DNA of 64,000 nucleotides, taken from positions 248,001 through 312,000 of the forward strand of contig CAWBWU010000001.1 of NCBI GenBank assembly GCA_963792655.1, written 5' to 3'. Each line of letters begins with the position of its first letter. The stretch's first letter is position 1. The notes beneath the pieces are model-generated. The model was not told the origin of the DNA. It saw only the letters and a program-made list of their open reading frames with translations, and did no database searches. Origin of the DNA: DOZZ01 sp963792655 (GTDB lineage: Bacteria; Acidobacteriota; Terriglobia; Bryobacterales; Bryobacteraceae). The translations under genes and the position numbers were made by a program. This document shows, piece by piece, positions 37,212-47,437 of this stretch.

Positions 37212-38920
37212 GGTTGCGTAGCGCGCGAGAGTACTGGTTCCGGCTGCATCAGCTCGGCGCCAATGCGGTGATGTGGGCGTTTTCCGGTTCGCGGCGCTCC
37301 GGCGAATTTCATTTTCTTGAGCGGTATCGCGAGATCCTCAGTGTGCTGCTGCCGCCGATCGAAGCTCCAGCGCTGCGGGACTTAGCGGAACAGATCGTCG
37401 CGCACGAGTTTCCCATCTTCTGCACTGTCATCGGTACTGGCGCCGCGATCGATTGGCGGCGTGATTATCTAAGCGGAAAATCGAGCGGCCTTGAGTACTT
37501 CCGGTTCGTTCCCTATCTCGATGCCGCGAGCGTGGGGGATCACAAGGTCATCTGGGAACTGAACCGTCATCAGCATCTCGTTGTGCTGGCGCGGGCGTTC
37601 GCAGATTCCAAAGACCCGCGATACCTGGCGGAGATTCGAGCCGAGCTCCACTCGTGGTGGGAACAAAATCCTTTTCTGAAAGGAATCAACTGGGCGAGCA
37701 CGCTGGAGGTAGCGTTCCGCTCGTTATCCTGGCTCGCGGTGCTGGCGCTCGTCGGCGATGAGTTGAGCGCTCAAGAACGGGCTGAGTTGTGGGCTCGGCT
37801 GCATCAGCACGGTCGTTATATCGAGAACAACTTGTCGGTTTACTTCGCGCCGAATACGCATTTGCTTGGCGAGGCTCTGGCGCTTGCCGCACTGGGCCGC
37901 GTGCTTGGCATTGCGAAGTGGCAGATGCGCGGCGATGAATTGATGGCTGTTCAGCGCACTGCCCAGACTTTGGCCGATGGCGGCTACTTCGAGCAATCGA
38001 CGTACTATCACGTGTACGCGCTCGACATGTTCGTGATGCACCTGTTGCTGCGTGGGGAAGAACAGCCGGATGGCTGCGTGCTGGATATGGCACATTGGCT
38101 CGCGTGCATCCTCGGTCCAGATCGCAGGCTGGTTTGTCTTGGAGACGATGATGGCGGCAATCTGTTCTGGCCCTATGGTGATCGCGCGGAATTCGGAAGC
38201 GCAGCGCTCAGCCGGGCCGAACGCGCGTGCGCCAGGGCATTCCCTTGTCTACCGTCCACTTTGTTTGCGAGCACCGGGCTCGCTACATTCAGCGACGCCG
38301 ACGTCTTCCTGTTGGTAGACTGCGGGCCGTTCGGCGCGGGAGGCGCGGGACATAGCCATTCCGATACGTTGAGCCTTGTGGTGCGCCGCGGGCCGGAAGA
38401 AATATTGATCGACCCTGGCACGTACACCTACACGTCCGACCTATGGGCGCGCGACGAGTTTCGCGGCTCAGCAAGCCACAACACGATTCGTATCGATTCA
38501 GCGAACCAGGCAGAAGCAGTGCATCCGTTCCGATGGATCAATAAGCCCGATGTGCGAATCGTCGAGTGGCGAGTAAACGAATTGTTGATTGCGGAATGCC
38601 GCAACAACGGGTTCACACATCGCCGCGAGTTTCACTTCGATGGCGACCTGCGTGTGGTCGATACGGTCGAGGGTACTGCGGGAGAGCACGAAATCGAGCA
38701 GTTCTGGCACAGCGCGCTGAAGCCGGAAGTCCAAACAGACGGCTCATTCACTATTGGGTCCGCAGCGCTTAATGCTGACCCGAGCGCGAAAGCGGAGGTG
38801 CTGGCGGGCGAACGGTCAGCCTGCTACGGGCAAAAGACCGCCGCACACCGCATCCGTGTTCGAGTCACCGGGAAGCTGCCAGTCAGGCTGGAGACGATGA
38901 TCACTTTTCGTAGATCGTAA
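37208..38920 (+). CDS. Heparinase II/III-like polysaccharide lyase family protein
   Basis: A 570-residue protein with an N-terminal alpha/alpha toroid (NTHLLGEALALAALG, GGYFEQSTYYHVYALDMF) and a C-terminal beta-sandwich with the family motif GHSHSDTLSLVVRRG and SASHNTIRIDSANQ. It starts at GTG 37208, overlapping the methyltransferase stop. No clear signal peptide is visible, although glycan-locus members of this family are often periplasmic. They may cleave or epimerise acidic polysaccharides, trimming the polymer made by the same locus. Tyr and His residues of the active site are present in the expected order, but I cannot place them exactly. Its end overlaps the converging GT39-like gene by 20 bases. 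Confidence 0.85.
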   Translation: MRLRSAREYWFRLHQLGANAVMWAFSGSRRSGEFHFLERYREILSVLLPPIEAPALRDLAEQIVAHEFPIFCTVIGTGAAIDWRRDYLSGKSSGLEYFRFVPYLDAASVGDHKVIWELNRHQHLVVLARAFADSKDPRYLAEIRAELHSWWEQNPFLKGINWASTLEVAFRSLSWLAVLALVGDELSAQERAELWARLHQHGRYIENNLSVYFAPNTHLLGEALALAALGRVLGIAKWQMRGDELMAVQRTAQTLADGGYFEQSTYYHVYALDMFVMHLLLRGEEQPDGCVLDMAHWLACILGPDRRLVCLGDDDGGNLFWPYGDRAEFGSAALSRAERACARAFPCLPSTLFASTGLATFSDADVFLLVDCGPFGAGGAGHSHSDTLSLVVRRGPEEILIDPGTYTYTSDLWARDEFRGSASHNTIRIDSANQAEAVHPFRWINKPDVRIVEWRVNELLIAECRNNGFTHRREFHFDGDLRVVDTVEGTAGEHEIEQFWHSALKPEVQTDGSFTIGSAALNADPSAKAEVLAGERSACYGQKTAAHRIRVRVTGKLPVRLETMITFRRS

Positions 38921-40382
38921 ACAGCGGTGTGCTGAAGACTACGTGTCGCTGCGCCAGCTTGGCTGCGACATACCGAGCGAACTCCGGATATTCCGTGCGG
39001 TAGCGGTTGTAGCTGTCAAGGTAGGTGCTGTCAATTACGTCGAAGCGCGTGTCGCGGCCAGTGTAAAAGCCAAGACGCCGATCATCGGTAAGGCGCGAGT
39101 CAAAGCCAAGACCATAACCAAGGCTTGCCACGCCAGTCACGCCGCCGCCTTGCGATTGCAAGAAGGCGATCGCGGGCGCGTACTCACGCGCATACTCGAA
39201 TCGCGAAATCTGATACGCGGAACCGGCAATCTGGATAACGAGCGCGACGCCAAACGCGACGGCCCCCCAGGTGCGCCAATACGCTTGTAGCAGAACGGCA
39301 GCGAGAACCGTCAGAATCGGCACGATGTGAATCAGGTACGCAGCCGACTTCGTTCCTTCAGCAAAGCAGAGGATCGCGAGTGTGACCAGAGCGATCACGG
39401 GCAGCACTCGAAGCCCACGCGGCTCCAACCTTCGTAAGCGAACCAGTGACCAAATCAGCGCGGCGCAGTCCAGCAAAAGAATGGCGGCTTTCAAGCGCTT
39501 AAGGCCGCCACTCGCGCCGAGTCCGAACGAGCCGGCCCAGCGCTCCGCAGCTTCGCGGTAGATCGCCAGCAGCGGCTGCTTCCACGCGCTCAAGCGTCCC
39601 GAACTGATCGAAGAGAACTGACCTCGGAAGATGTCAGGAGCTTGCAAAATGTAGACACCCCACGCAGCCGCGAAGAGAACGTATGGAACGGCAGCAAGCA
39701 AGACGTGCCAGATGCGGAATCTCCCTCGGGAGAACCAAAGGATGGCGATTCCCAGCGCCGCTGTGCTGATCAGACCACCCACTGGATGGGTGAAGGCACT
39801 TGCGGCACTGCACACAGCGGACAAGAGCACCGCGCGTGAATAACGCTTCCTCTGAACGGATAGAAACACCGCGAGTGCGAGCGTTCCCAATGCGGCGCTC
39901 ATCATGTCCATGCGCCCATCGGAGCTGGCTCGGATGAACGTGTAATCCAATGCGGTGAACGCGATAGCCGCAATGCGCAACAGCGCCGGCGCACTCAGGA
40001 CAACAAGGATCACCCACCAGGACGCCAGCGCGACGAGCCCCCAGAAAAGCGAGAGCAGGCGTTGTTGCGTCAAACCAAAGCCGGCCACTTTGTACCAGCC
40101 CGCCTGGAGCACAAGGTGGAGCGGCATGGCATAGAAGGTATAGCGGTCCGTGCCGACGGTCTTAGGGTCGTCGATCGGCGACGGCGGGACCACCAGGGTC
40201 GCCATCTGACCCATCGTGCTCAACCGGTAGGCAGGTTCACCGAAATACGCCTCGTCGCACCAGGGCGCGCGAGTCAGAAGATTGCCGAGTGCGAGGGCCG
40301 CGAAGATAGCACTGGTCAGGGCGAGGAGTATCCATTCGCGCCTCCCTGCCTGTGCGAAGATCGTGGTGTTCTGCTCTCGCAT
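38901..40382 (-). CDS. GT39/PMT-like integral membrane glycosyltransferase
   Basis: A 493-residue membrane protein with about ten to eleven helices. After the first helix comes LLTRAPWCDEAYFGEPAYRL, where the acidic DE pair on the first periplasmic loop is the catalytic signature of GT-C enzymes using polyprenyl-phosphate sugars. A second loop has YTFIRASSDGRMDMM, which also has paired acidic residues. It probably transfers a sugar from a polyprenyl-phosphate donor to a lipid or protein on the periplasmic side. The GT2 at 40446 could make such a donor. Start ATG 40382; the TTG at 40385 is not needed. Confidence 0.82.
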   Translation of the reverse strand: MREQNTTIFAQAGRREWILLALTSAIFAALALGNLLTRAPWCDEAYFGEPAYRLSTMGQMATLVVPPSPIDDPKTVGTDRYTFYAMPLHLVLQAGWYKVAGFGLTQQRLLSLFWGLVALASWWVILVVLSAPALLRIAAIAFTALDYTFIRASSDGRMDMMSAALGTLALAVFLSVQRKRYSRAVLLSAVCSAASAFTHPVGGLISTAALGIAILWFSRGRFRIWHVLLAAVPYVLFAAAWGVYILQAPDIFRGQFSSISSGRLSAWKQPLLAIYREAAERWAGSFGLGASGGLKRLKAAILLLDCAALIWSLVRLRRLEPRGLRVLPVIALVTLAILCFAEGTKSAAYLIHIVPILTVLAAVLLQAYWRTWGAVAFGVALVIQIAGSAYQISRFEYAREYAPAIAFLQSQGGGVTGVASLGYGLGFDSRLTDDRRLGFYTGRDTRFDVIDSTYLDSYNRYRTEYPEFARYVAAKLAQRHVVFSTPLFTIYEK

Positions 40383-40445
40383 CAATTCAAGTTAGCAGCA
40401 CTCAATTTTGCAGCATCGAATAGCGATCGCACCCTTTAAATACTG

Positions 40446-41243
40446 ATGGCTCGCCCTGATAGACGTGTTTCCGCAACTGCCCCGCCGCGCGGACCGGCTG
40501 ACCCGGCTTTGGGCGGGATCTCGCTTGTTTTTCCCGTATACAACGAGTCGTTCATTATCGAGCAGACGTTGCGCAACTACATCGCGGAACTGAGCGATCG
40601 CGTGCCGGATCTCGAAGTCGTCGTGGCGGAAGATGGCAGTACGGATGACACGAAGATAGTTCTTGAGCGCCTGGAGCACGAACTGCCCATTCGCCTCTTC
40701 ATGAGCGATGAGCGCAAGGGATATCAACGCGCGGTCATCGACGCGATTGCGCATGCAACGAAGCCGTGGATTTTCGTGGTGGATTCCGACTACCAGTTTG
40801 CCGCTATCGATTTCTGGCGGCTGGAACCGCTCCGCAAAAACGCTGACATCATTCTCGGCGTGAAGACACCGCGCAAAGATCCTGCCCACCGGGTATTTCT
40901 GTCGTGGGGCTACAACGTCCTCATGAAGATGTTCTTCCGTGTTCCGTATGAGGACATGGACACCGGGTTCCGGCTCATCAGAAAATCCGTTGCCGACGAA
41001 CTTTCGCCGGAGATCCGCCACATGTCGTTCTTTACGGCGGAGTTTGTGATCCGCGCGCATTATGCGGGTTACAAAATTGTTCAAGTGCCGGTGCGCCACT
41101 ACGCACGTAAGATCGGCAGTACCACGATTTTCTTTATGTCGCAGTTGGTGGTTATTTGTTTCCGGCAGTTCGCAGGCATCCTGAAGCTGCGCGGCGAGTT
41201 CAAACGGCGCGGCATCACCAATCCGAATCAGAAAACGGCATGA
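40446..41243 (+). CDS. Glycosyltransferase family 2 (dolichyl/polyprenyl-phosphate mannose synthase-like)
   Basis: A 265-residue GT-A enzyme: ISLVFPVYNESFIIEQTL, VVVAEDGSTDDTKIVLE, the DxD-type FVVDSDYQF and the late motif DMDTGFRLIRKSVADEL. The fold and the lack of multiple C-terminal helices suit a polyprenyl-phosphate-sugar synthase, with a single hydrophobic stretch (TTIFFMSQLVVICFRQFAG) near the end. It would feed the GT-C enzyme encoded divergently 63 bases away. ATG 40446; the stop overlaps the next ATG. Confidence 0.85.
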   Translation: MARPDRRVSATAPPRGPADPALGGISLVFPVYNESFIIEQTLRNYIAELSDRVPDLEVVVAEDGSTDDTKIVLERLEHELPIRLFMSDERKGYQRAVIDAIAHATKPWIFVVDSDYQFAAIDFWRLEPLRKNADIILGVKTPRKDPAHRVFLSWGYNVLMKMFFRVPYEDMDTGFRLIRKSVADELSPEIRHMSFFTAEFVIRAHYAGYKIVQVPVRHYARKIGSTTIFFMSQLVVICFRQFAGILKLRGEFKRRGITNPNQKTA

Positions 41244-42324
41244 ATCCCCGCCGAGTTCTGCTGATGGCGTTTCAGCTAGGTATCGGCGGAAGCGAGCGGC
41301 AGTTAACGGAGATTGCCAAGGCGCTCGATCGAGAGCGCTTTGAGCCCTATGTGGGTTGCTTCCACGAGAAGGGATTCGAGCCGATGAACTGCGCGCCGCC
41401 GGTGTGCCAATCGTACAATTTGGCGTGCGCTCGTTTGCGTCGCCGCGGGCTTTGGTAGAAGGCCTGCGCCTGGCGCGATTCATTCGCTCGCGGAAGATCG
41501 ACATCGTACACAGCTTCGACGTACCGCTCAACGTGTTTGCCGTACCCTTCGCCAAGTTCGCGGGGGCGCCGGTCGTGCTCTCTAGCCAGCGCGCGCACCG
41601 CGACCTGACGTCGCAAGCCTACCGGCAGCTGATGCGGATTGGCGATCAACTCGTCGACGGAATCGTGGTGAATTGTGACTACATGCGGCGCCATTTGGTA
41701 GAAGATGAGCACGTGCCTGGCGAGCGCATTCACCTCTGCTACAACGGCATGAACCTGGATAAATTCAATGCAGATGGCAGGCGCACGAACGAGATTCCGG
41801 TTATCGGAGTTGTATGTGCATTGCGGCCCGAGAAGGACTTATCAACTCTGCTTGGAGCATTTGCAGCGGTGCATGCAGAACGTGCGGTAAGACTTCGAAT
41901 TGTGGGTAGTGGCCCAGAGGAAGAGCGGCTGAAGGAGCTTGCGACTCAATTAGGAATCGGCGATGCAACCGAATTCATTCCCACGCAACCCGAAGTCGCG
42001 GGTTATCTCAGAGAGATCGACATCTTCGTTTTGCCGTCTCGAACTGAGGCGTTGTCGAACGCATTGATGGAAGCCATGGCGTGCGGCTGTGCTTGCGTTG
42101 CGTCGAATGTTGGTGGAAATCCTGAGTTGGTTGGGAATAGCCGCGGCTTGCTGTTTGAATCTGGAAACGTGGGCGAGCTTAGCGGTTGTTTAAAGACCCT
42201 GATCGATGATCCCGGCCTACGTTCACGAGTGAGTCACGCGGCGCGTGAGTTCACGACTGAGCATTTTACGATTGCCGCGTCGGCTGCACGGATGGCGCAG
42301 ATCTATCGGTCGATGTTTCAGTAA
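41240..42324 (+). CDS. Glycosyltransferase, GT4 family (frame broken once)
   Basis: It starts ATG 41240 (overlapping ATGA) with RRVLLMAFQLGIGGSERQLTEI, the GT4 glycine-rich acceptor loop. Near 41372 one base seems missing in GAAGGGATTC; restoring it gives HEKGIRADELRAAGVPIV. The donor domain follows: LCYNGMNLDKFNADG, IGVVCALRPEKDLSTLL and RTEALSNALMEAMACG (E-x7-E). It probably adds a hexose to the glycan of this locus. Its stop overlaps the end of the converging transferase by seven bases. Confidence 0.85.
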
Positions 42325-43560
42325 CGAGCACGAAACACTCGCCCGAGTTGCGCTACGTTCTTCGTTAGATCGTAGTCGCGTGTAACCTTCGCACGTCCAG
42401 CCGCCGCGAAGCGCTCACGCAATTCCGAATCGTCCATCAGCCGTCGTAAACAATCCGCGAACTCTGAAACGGACGCCGGCGAAGCAAGCAACCCCTCAAG
42501 CCCATCGGTGATCAACTCCGGAACACCGGTGATCCGAGTAGCGGCGCAGGGAATCTCCAGGGCCATCGCTTCCATCAAAACCACAGGTACGCCCTCAGCG
42601 AAACTAGCCAGAGCGAACGCGTCGGCGTCACGATAGAGCTCAAGCACGCGATCGTGGCTGAGCGCGCCCTCGAAGACTACGGCATTCTCGATGCCCAACG
42701 TCCGCGCGAGCGTCGCAAGATGTTGGCGGTCCGGCCCGTCGCCGATCAAACGCAAACGTAGCCGCCGTCCTTCACGCAGCAACACAGCGCATGACTTCGA
42801 TCAGAATCGTCTGCGCTTTCGCCGGCGCGAGCCGCCCGACTGAGATCATTTCGAACACATCGCCGGAGTTGCTACGCCGCACCGCCCGATACTGCCCTGT
42901 GTCCACGCCGAGACGCACCACCTGCACCTTCGCCCAATCGCTCGGGTCGGACGCGCGGAGCACCTGGCTCCGTCCGTAGTTGCTGATCGTAATCACTAAC
43001 CCCGCACGGCGGACCTTCTCGCGCATCAGAAAGCTTTGGACGTCATTAAACTCGTCCGGGCCATGCACTGTAACCGAGAAAGGAATGCCAAAAACACGAG
43101 CAGCGAACAGCGCAACGGTCGAGGCAAAATGTGTGTGCAGGTGCTTCGCGCCGCTGCGAACCGCCCAGTCGCCCACGAACATCGCTTCGGCGAAAAACGC
43201 CAGATGCTGCAACGCGAGCCGCAGATTCCAGCGGCTCATCTTGATCGCATACAGCAACGTAGAAACATAGGCCGCAGGCCGGCTCAGCAGCACGCGCGCA
43301 TGAACCACCAGCCACTGCGCCCGTCGCGCACGGACATACGTAGTCGCGCGCGCCTCCTCGGCTTCTTCCGCGCTCAGCTTTTCAATCGGACGATCGGCAT
43401 CGCGAATAGAAGCGACGACAATCGGGAGGCCCGCAGCACGCAGCCCGCGAATCTCCCGAAGAATAAAGGTGTGGTTGACAGCCGGATACTGACTAACGAC
43501 ATATGCCCACGGCGGCGTCGCATCCGCATTGCTCTGGCTGTCTCCCACACCTTGATCCAC
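42318..43560 (-). CDS. Glycosyltransferase, GT4 family (frame broken once)
   Basis: A colanic-acid-type GT4 enzyme. The N-terminal part starts at GTG 43560 (a GTG at 43548 is also possible): WAYVVSQYPAVNHTFILREI, then HLHTHFASTVALFAARVFG and VTVHGPDEFND, all usual for this group. The frame breaks near 42785. The remainder carries LRLIGDGPDRQHLATL and SFAEGVPVVLMEAMALE (E-x7-E). Both halves match one protein of about 413 residues, so a single-base error is likely. It lies 22 bases after the large secreted-protein gene on the same strand, but shared function is not indicated. Confidence 0.82.
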
Positions 43561-43582
43561 CGCTACAGCCTAACGGCTCACG

Positions 43583-46500
43583 CTAGGGAGCGGCAAGCAC
43601 GAAGGGCAGACCGCGCGTGATCACCTGCTTATTTGCATCGCGGTAAACCACACGCCCATACAGCACGCGCTGCGAAACAGCCGGCAGCGTGATCGAGCAG
43701 CCCGTGCTGCAGGGCGTACCCGTCAACAAGCCCGCCTCGCTTCCCTCGAAGTAGAAAGGGTTCGTGCCGCTTACCGCCGCATTGTTCACCGCTGGACCCA
43801 CTGCGCACGCCTCCGATCGCGACGTGCAGAAGTAGCTCCCGGCAGCGCCGTTCTCCGCGTAACCGAACTCAATCACGACGTTGTTCACCGGGAGGCCGGG
43901 CGGCGGCTTCAGCTTCATCAGCATGGGGACAAACGTCGCGCGGTTCACCGAGTCTTGCGGCGGCGGCGGCGGAACTTTCGCCACATTCACCATGTCGCCA
44001 AAGTTCTGCGCATAGTTCGTGTGGATCAGAAGCCAGCGCGCGTTTGGCAGTGCATGCGTATGCCAGAACGGCGCCAGCAAACGATTTCTGGCTAAGCCTT
44101 TCGTCAGCATCCGCATATGCTGGCCATAGTTGTCGACCCACGACACGCCATTTTGCATGATCGAGTTGTAGACCTCTGAGTTGTTCCCGATGCAGATGTC
44201 AAACTCGTCCGGCATACCGCTCGCCTGTCCAGGGTAGTGGCAGTAAGGGCGGTTCACGTTCGGCGCATTCACGTAAACATCGCCGCTTGCCGATCCTGCA
44301 ACGCATTCACCCGCGAGCAGCGCAACACAGTACTTGTTGGAATCCGCCACGGTTCCGGTCAGCGCGCTGCCGGGTCCGCTCACATCCACCAGACGGCTCG
44401 ATCCGCTGAATGCAAACGTCGGAAGAAACTTCCGATCGAAGTACGACATTTGCGAGGCAGTGAACTTGTACAACTGTCCAGTCACCACCGTGGCCGGACT
44501 GGCGCCGTCCCCGTTTCCCGAACCGGAAAGGGGCGTTCCGTTGAAAGGCCGGCCGTCATAGAAGTAATGACGATCGTTGGCCGTGGAATTCAGCCCCGCA
44601 CCCGACGGGTGTTGCTGCACCTGGTTAGGATCGGCAGGGCCATACTTGCCCGCAAAAAACGGATCCTCAATCTCTACCGCGACTGCCGGCGTGTTCACAA
44701 ATTGCGGAATGCTGCTGAACTCACGCGTCTGGTAGCAAAGGTAACCCGGCCCATAGTTGCAGCGCGGGTCCACTGTATAGCCCACTGCCTGCACGCCATT
44801 CTGAAAGAAGAAGTGCGCGTTGATGCTGAAGTTGTCGCCCAGCACCGTAGCGCCGTTCACGTTGTATCCGTGCGGGTCGGCAGCGTAGTTCCAATACCAC
44901 TCTCCTCCGCCCACATTCAGGCGTTGGGGATTAGGATTCGAAGCGCAGAACGCATATAACGACGGGTTGGCCGATGTTGACGTCAGCGTCCCGTTCGCGC
45001 CGCGCTGCAGAGTCCAGGTCAGATTGTTGGCGCCGCTCTTGCTCAGCAGCCGTACAATCTCCGAACTTGCGGAGCTCGGCCCGATCGAGAACTCGTCGCC
45101 CACCATCGTGCTCATCAACTCGCCAGGTGCACCGGTCTCCAGCGCGCCACCGCAAGCCACCACGTTCGACACACACGGGGACAAATCGCGTGGCTCACCA
45201 TCCACCGTCACCGTCGTGCAATTCTGCCCGGTGACGCCATAAGAGTTCGCCGGGCAAGTCGTGAGCCCGCCGCTCGCGCCGACTGCCGTTGACAGCGCTG
45301 TCCCGCTCGATACCGTTGACTGATACGGGCCCACTCCGGGACTGGTGTCACCGGGCAATGCCCAGATGAACGGGCTGATCGACAACCAGCCCGGCATGTA
45401 CATCGGGTTGTTCCCCTTCAGCGGACACCAACGCGCGCCCGGGCGTGACCACGACGGTACCGCCGCGATGATACAACCCGGCTGACCTCCGCCGACGCAT
45501 CCCACATTGTTCGGCTCATGATTGCTGGTTGCGTTCGGATCGAACACCACTGTCCAGCCCGTTGAGTTGTGTGCGCCGCGCCAGATGCGGAACACCATGA
45601 TGCCGTTCTCCAGGCCCACGAAGTAAAACTGCAGATAACGATCCTTCTGGAATGTAGGATCGAAAGCCGCAGTCAGCGTGCCCATATCCGAGCTGCCTAC
45701 CAGGCTGGTGTAGCGTATGCAGGGCTGGTTCGTTGGAGGCGTCGCCGAGTTGCACAACTGCATCGACTCGCCTTCTTCGAAGTGCCCGGGATACTGCGTA
45801 TTCGCCGGCTCCGTATGATTGCCGAAATACTGCACGCGCGCCGGCTGCTGCAATGAGCCGAAGCTCGAACTGCCGCTGCAATACCAGATATCAGGATTCA
45901 CGCTATCGAAAATGATCGAGTCGCTCTGCCCGCATCCCGCCGTGCCGGTCGGGCCGCCTCCGAAGTAGCGGGAGAACAAATGCGATTCTCCAGTCGTACC
46001 GTCAATCCAGTAAATGGGTCCGTTCTGCGCCAATGCGCAGTTATAGCCCTGGTTGCCTGTCGGCCCCACCACCGGCGTGGGTCCGCACAAATCAAACGCG
46101 CCCGTGAAGTCCCAGAACGGAAACACACCCATCTGGTAGTTCGAGTAGCTCGCCTGAATGTTCACCGCGTTGGTGCTGGCTGTCTTCTTGCGAATCAAAA
46201 CGCCAAAATTCGTAGCGGTCCACTGCACCGGGCCCGTAGCCGTGCACGGCGTCGTCAATGTCAAACTGCTCAAGCCGTTCACTGCGGCAATCGTGTAGTT
46301 CGCGCTGTTGATGTTGATCACGCTTCCCGACGACCAGTGCGTCCCCGCGAAATCGCCATAGCCCAGCGTGACCTTTGTCGATCCATCGCACGTCAGGTAA
46401 CCACTCCGCGTCGCTACCTCAACGCCATTGGGAGGCCTTGCACCTGCACTCTGCCAGAGATCGACCGATGTATTGCTGCCGAACGTGTACGTCTGCGGCG

Positions 46501-47428
46501 TGCTTGTCAACGCCTGCTCGATCAGCTTCGCGCCGCTGTAGCAGTTCACGCCGTCAACCGACAGGCACAGCACGATCTTGCAATTGTCCACTGCGCTCGA
46601 ATCGCACGCGGTGCTGTTCGTCGACGCCGTGATTACCGCCTGAAACCAGTTCAGCGTGTAAACGTTGTTCCCGCGCGTGCCTTTGAAAAAGCTGATGTAT
46701 CCCGCGTAGCCGTTATTCTGCGGAGTCAACAAAAGCGTACCGGTGTTGTTCCCGCTGATGCTCGCGCTTGCGCCCGTATTCGTTGTGGAGAGCGCAGCAT
46801 TCGCATTCGTCCACGTCGACGTTCGCGCAAACTGAAACGCCTGATTCGTGTTCGGCTGCGTGATCGCGCGATCTCCGGGCAGCGACACCTGGCGAATCAA
46901 CAACCCCGTCTGCGGGTCCACGATCGGCGTTGCCCGCGAACTCAAACTGAGCGAAGGCCAGGCATACTCACCCGGCTGAGTGGGGTCGGCGGGTGCGGCA
47001 TCCGTATAGCTGTTGCCCATCATCAGGTTCGCCGTCTGGAATCGCCCCGTCACCACGTCGCCGGTGCTCGCACACGTGATGCGGAAATAATGCGGCGTCA
47101 GCACCTGCAGCGCCCGCGAGTATCGGTTTTGATCGATCGCCCGCTCCGCTGCACGCTTGCCGATTACGAAAGTGCGGGCGCGCCCGCTCGTCACATTGCC
47201 GGCGCGCGAGTCGAGGTTCGCGCCGCTGAACTTACTCGGGTCCACATCGTTCACCAGCACCGAGTAATCGCTCTTCTCACTCACCTCGAGCGAGCACGCC
47301 TGCGTGTCGGGCGCCTGATACTGCAGCACTGCCTGAGTGTTCGTCTTATAAGCAATCTGAACGTTGGTTATCGCCGCGCAAGCAACTGCGCTCGCGGCTA
47401 GCGCGAGAAACGTGAGCCGGAATGTCAT
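43583..47428 (-). CDS. Large secreted protein of unknown function
   Basis: A 1281-residue exported protein with signal peptide TFRLTFLALAASAVACAA. The first 130 residues look like a fibronectin-III-type domain (ITNVQIAYKTNTQAVLQYQ, YSVLVNDVDPSK, TPHYFRITC). The rest is rich in Thr, Ser, Asn, Gly and cysteines (SGYLTCDGSTKVTLGYGDF, CVGGGQPGCIIAAVPSW), which suggests disulfide-stabilised beta structure outside the cell. The frame is intact over 3.8 kb. It is followed in transcription order by the glycosyltransferase at 43560 and preceded by two other secreted proteins. I do not recognise a family. Confidence 0.78.
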   Translation of the reverse strand: MTFRLTFLALAASAVACAAITNVQIAYKTNTQAVLQYQAPDTQACSLEVSEKSDYSVLVNDVDPSKFSGANLDSRAGNVTSGRARTFVIGKRAAERAIDQNRYSRALQVLTPHYFRITCASTGDVVTGRFQTANLMMGNSYTDAAPADPTQPGEYAWPSLSLSSRATPIVDPQTGLLIRQVSLPGDRAITQPNTNQAFQFARTSTWTNANAALSTTNTGASASISGNNTGTLLLTPQNNGYAGYISFFKGTRGNNVYTLNWFQAVITASTNSTACDSSAVDNCKIVLCLSVDGVNCYSGAKLIEQALTSTPQTYTFGSNTSVDLWQSAGARPPNGVEVATRSGYLTCDGSTKVTLGYGDFAGTHWSSGSVININSANYTIAAVNGLSSLTLTTPCTATGPVQWTATNFGVLIRKKTASTNAVNIQASYSNYQMGVFPFWDFTGAFDLCGPTPVVGPTGNQGYNCALAQNGPIYWIDGTTGESHLFSRYFGGGPTGTAGCGQSDSIIFDSVNPDIWYCSGSSSFGSLQQPARVQYFGNHTEPANTQYPGHFEEGESMQLCNSATPPTNQPCIRYTSLVGSSDMGTLTAAFDPTFQKDRYLQFYFVGLENGIMVFRIWRGAHNSTGWTVVFDPNATSNHEPNNVGCVGGGQPGCIIAAVPSWSRPGARWCPLKGNNPMYMPGWLSISPFIWALPGDTSPGVGPYQSTVSSGTALSTAVGASGGLTTCPANSYGVTGQNCTTVTVDGEPRDLSPCVSNVVACGGALETGAPGELMSTMVGDEFSIGPSSASSEIVRLLSKSGANNLTWTLQRGANGTLTSTSANPSLYAFCASNPNPQRLNVGGGEWYWNYAADPHGYNVNGATVLGDNFSINAHFFFQNGVQAVGYTVDPRCNYGPGYLCYQTREFSSIPQFVNTPAVAVEIEDPFFAGKYGPADPNQVQQHPSGAGLNSTANDRHYFYDGRPFNGTPLSGSGNGDGASPATVVTGQLYKFTASQMSYFDRKFLPTFAFSGSSRLVDVSGPGSALTGTVADSNKYCVALLAGECVAGSASGDVYVNAPNVNRPYCHYPGQASGMPDEFDICIGNNSEVYNSIMQNGVSWVDNYGQHMRMLTKGLARNRLLAPFWHTHALPNARWLLIHTNYAQNFGDMVNVAKVPPPPPQDSVNRATFVPMLMKLKPPPGLPVNNVVIEFGYAENGAAGSYFCTSRSEACAVGPAVNNAAVSGTNPFYFEGSEAGLLTGTPCSTGCSITLPAVSQRVLYGRVVYRDANKQVITRGLPFVLAAP

Positions 47429-47437
47429 CGCGTTCCC

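Noticed and set aside
45980..47401. Open frame of 473 codons on the plus strand, antisense to the large secreted protein
   Set aside because: It is rich in Arg, His and Ala, has no ribosome site and no motif, and lies fully inside an intact 1281-codon gene with a signal peptide. It is a high-GC shadow, like many other long antisense frames here.
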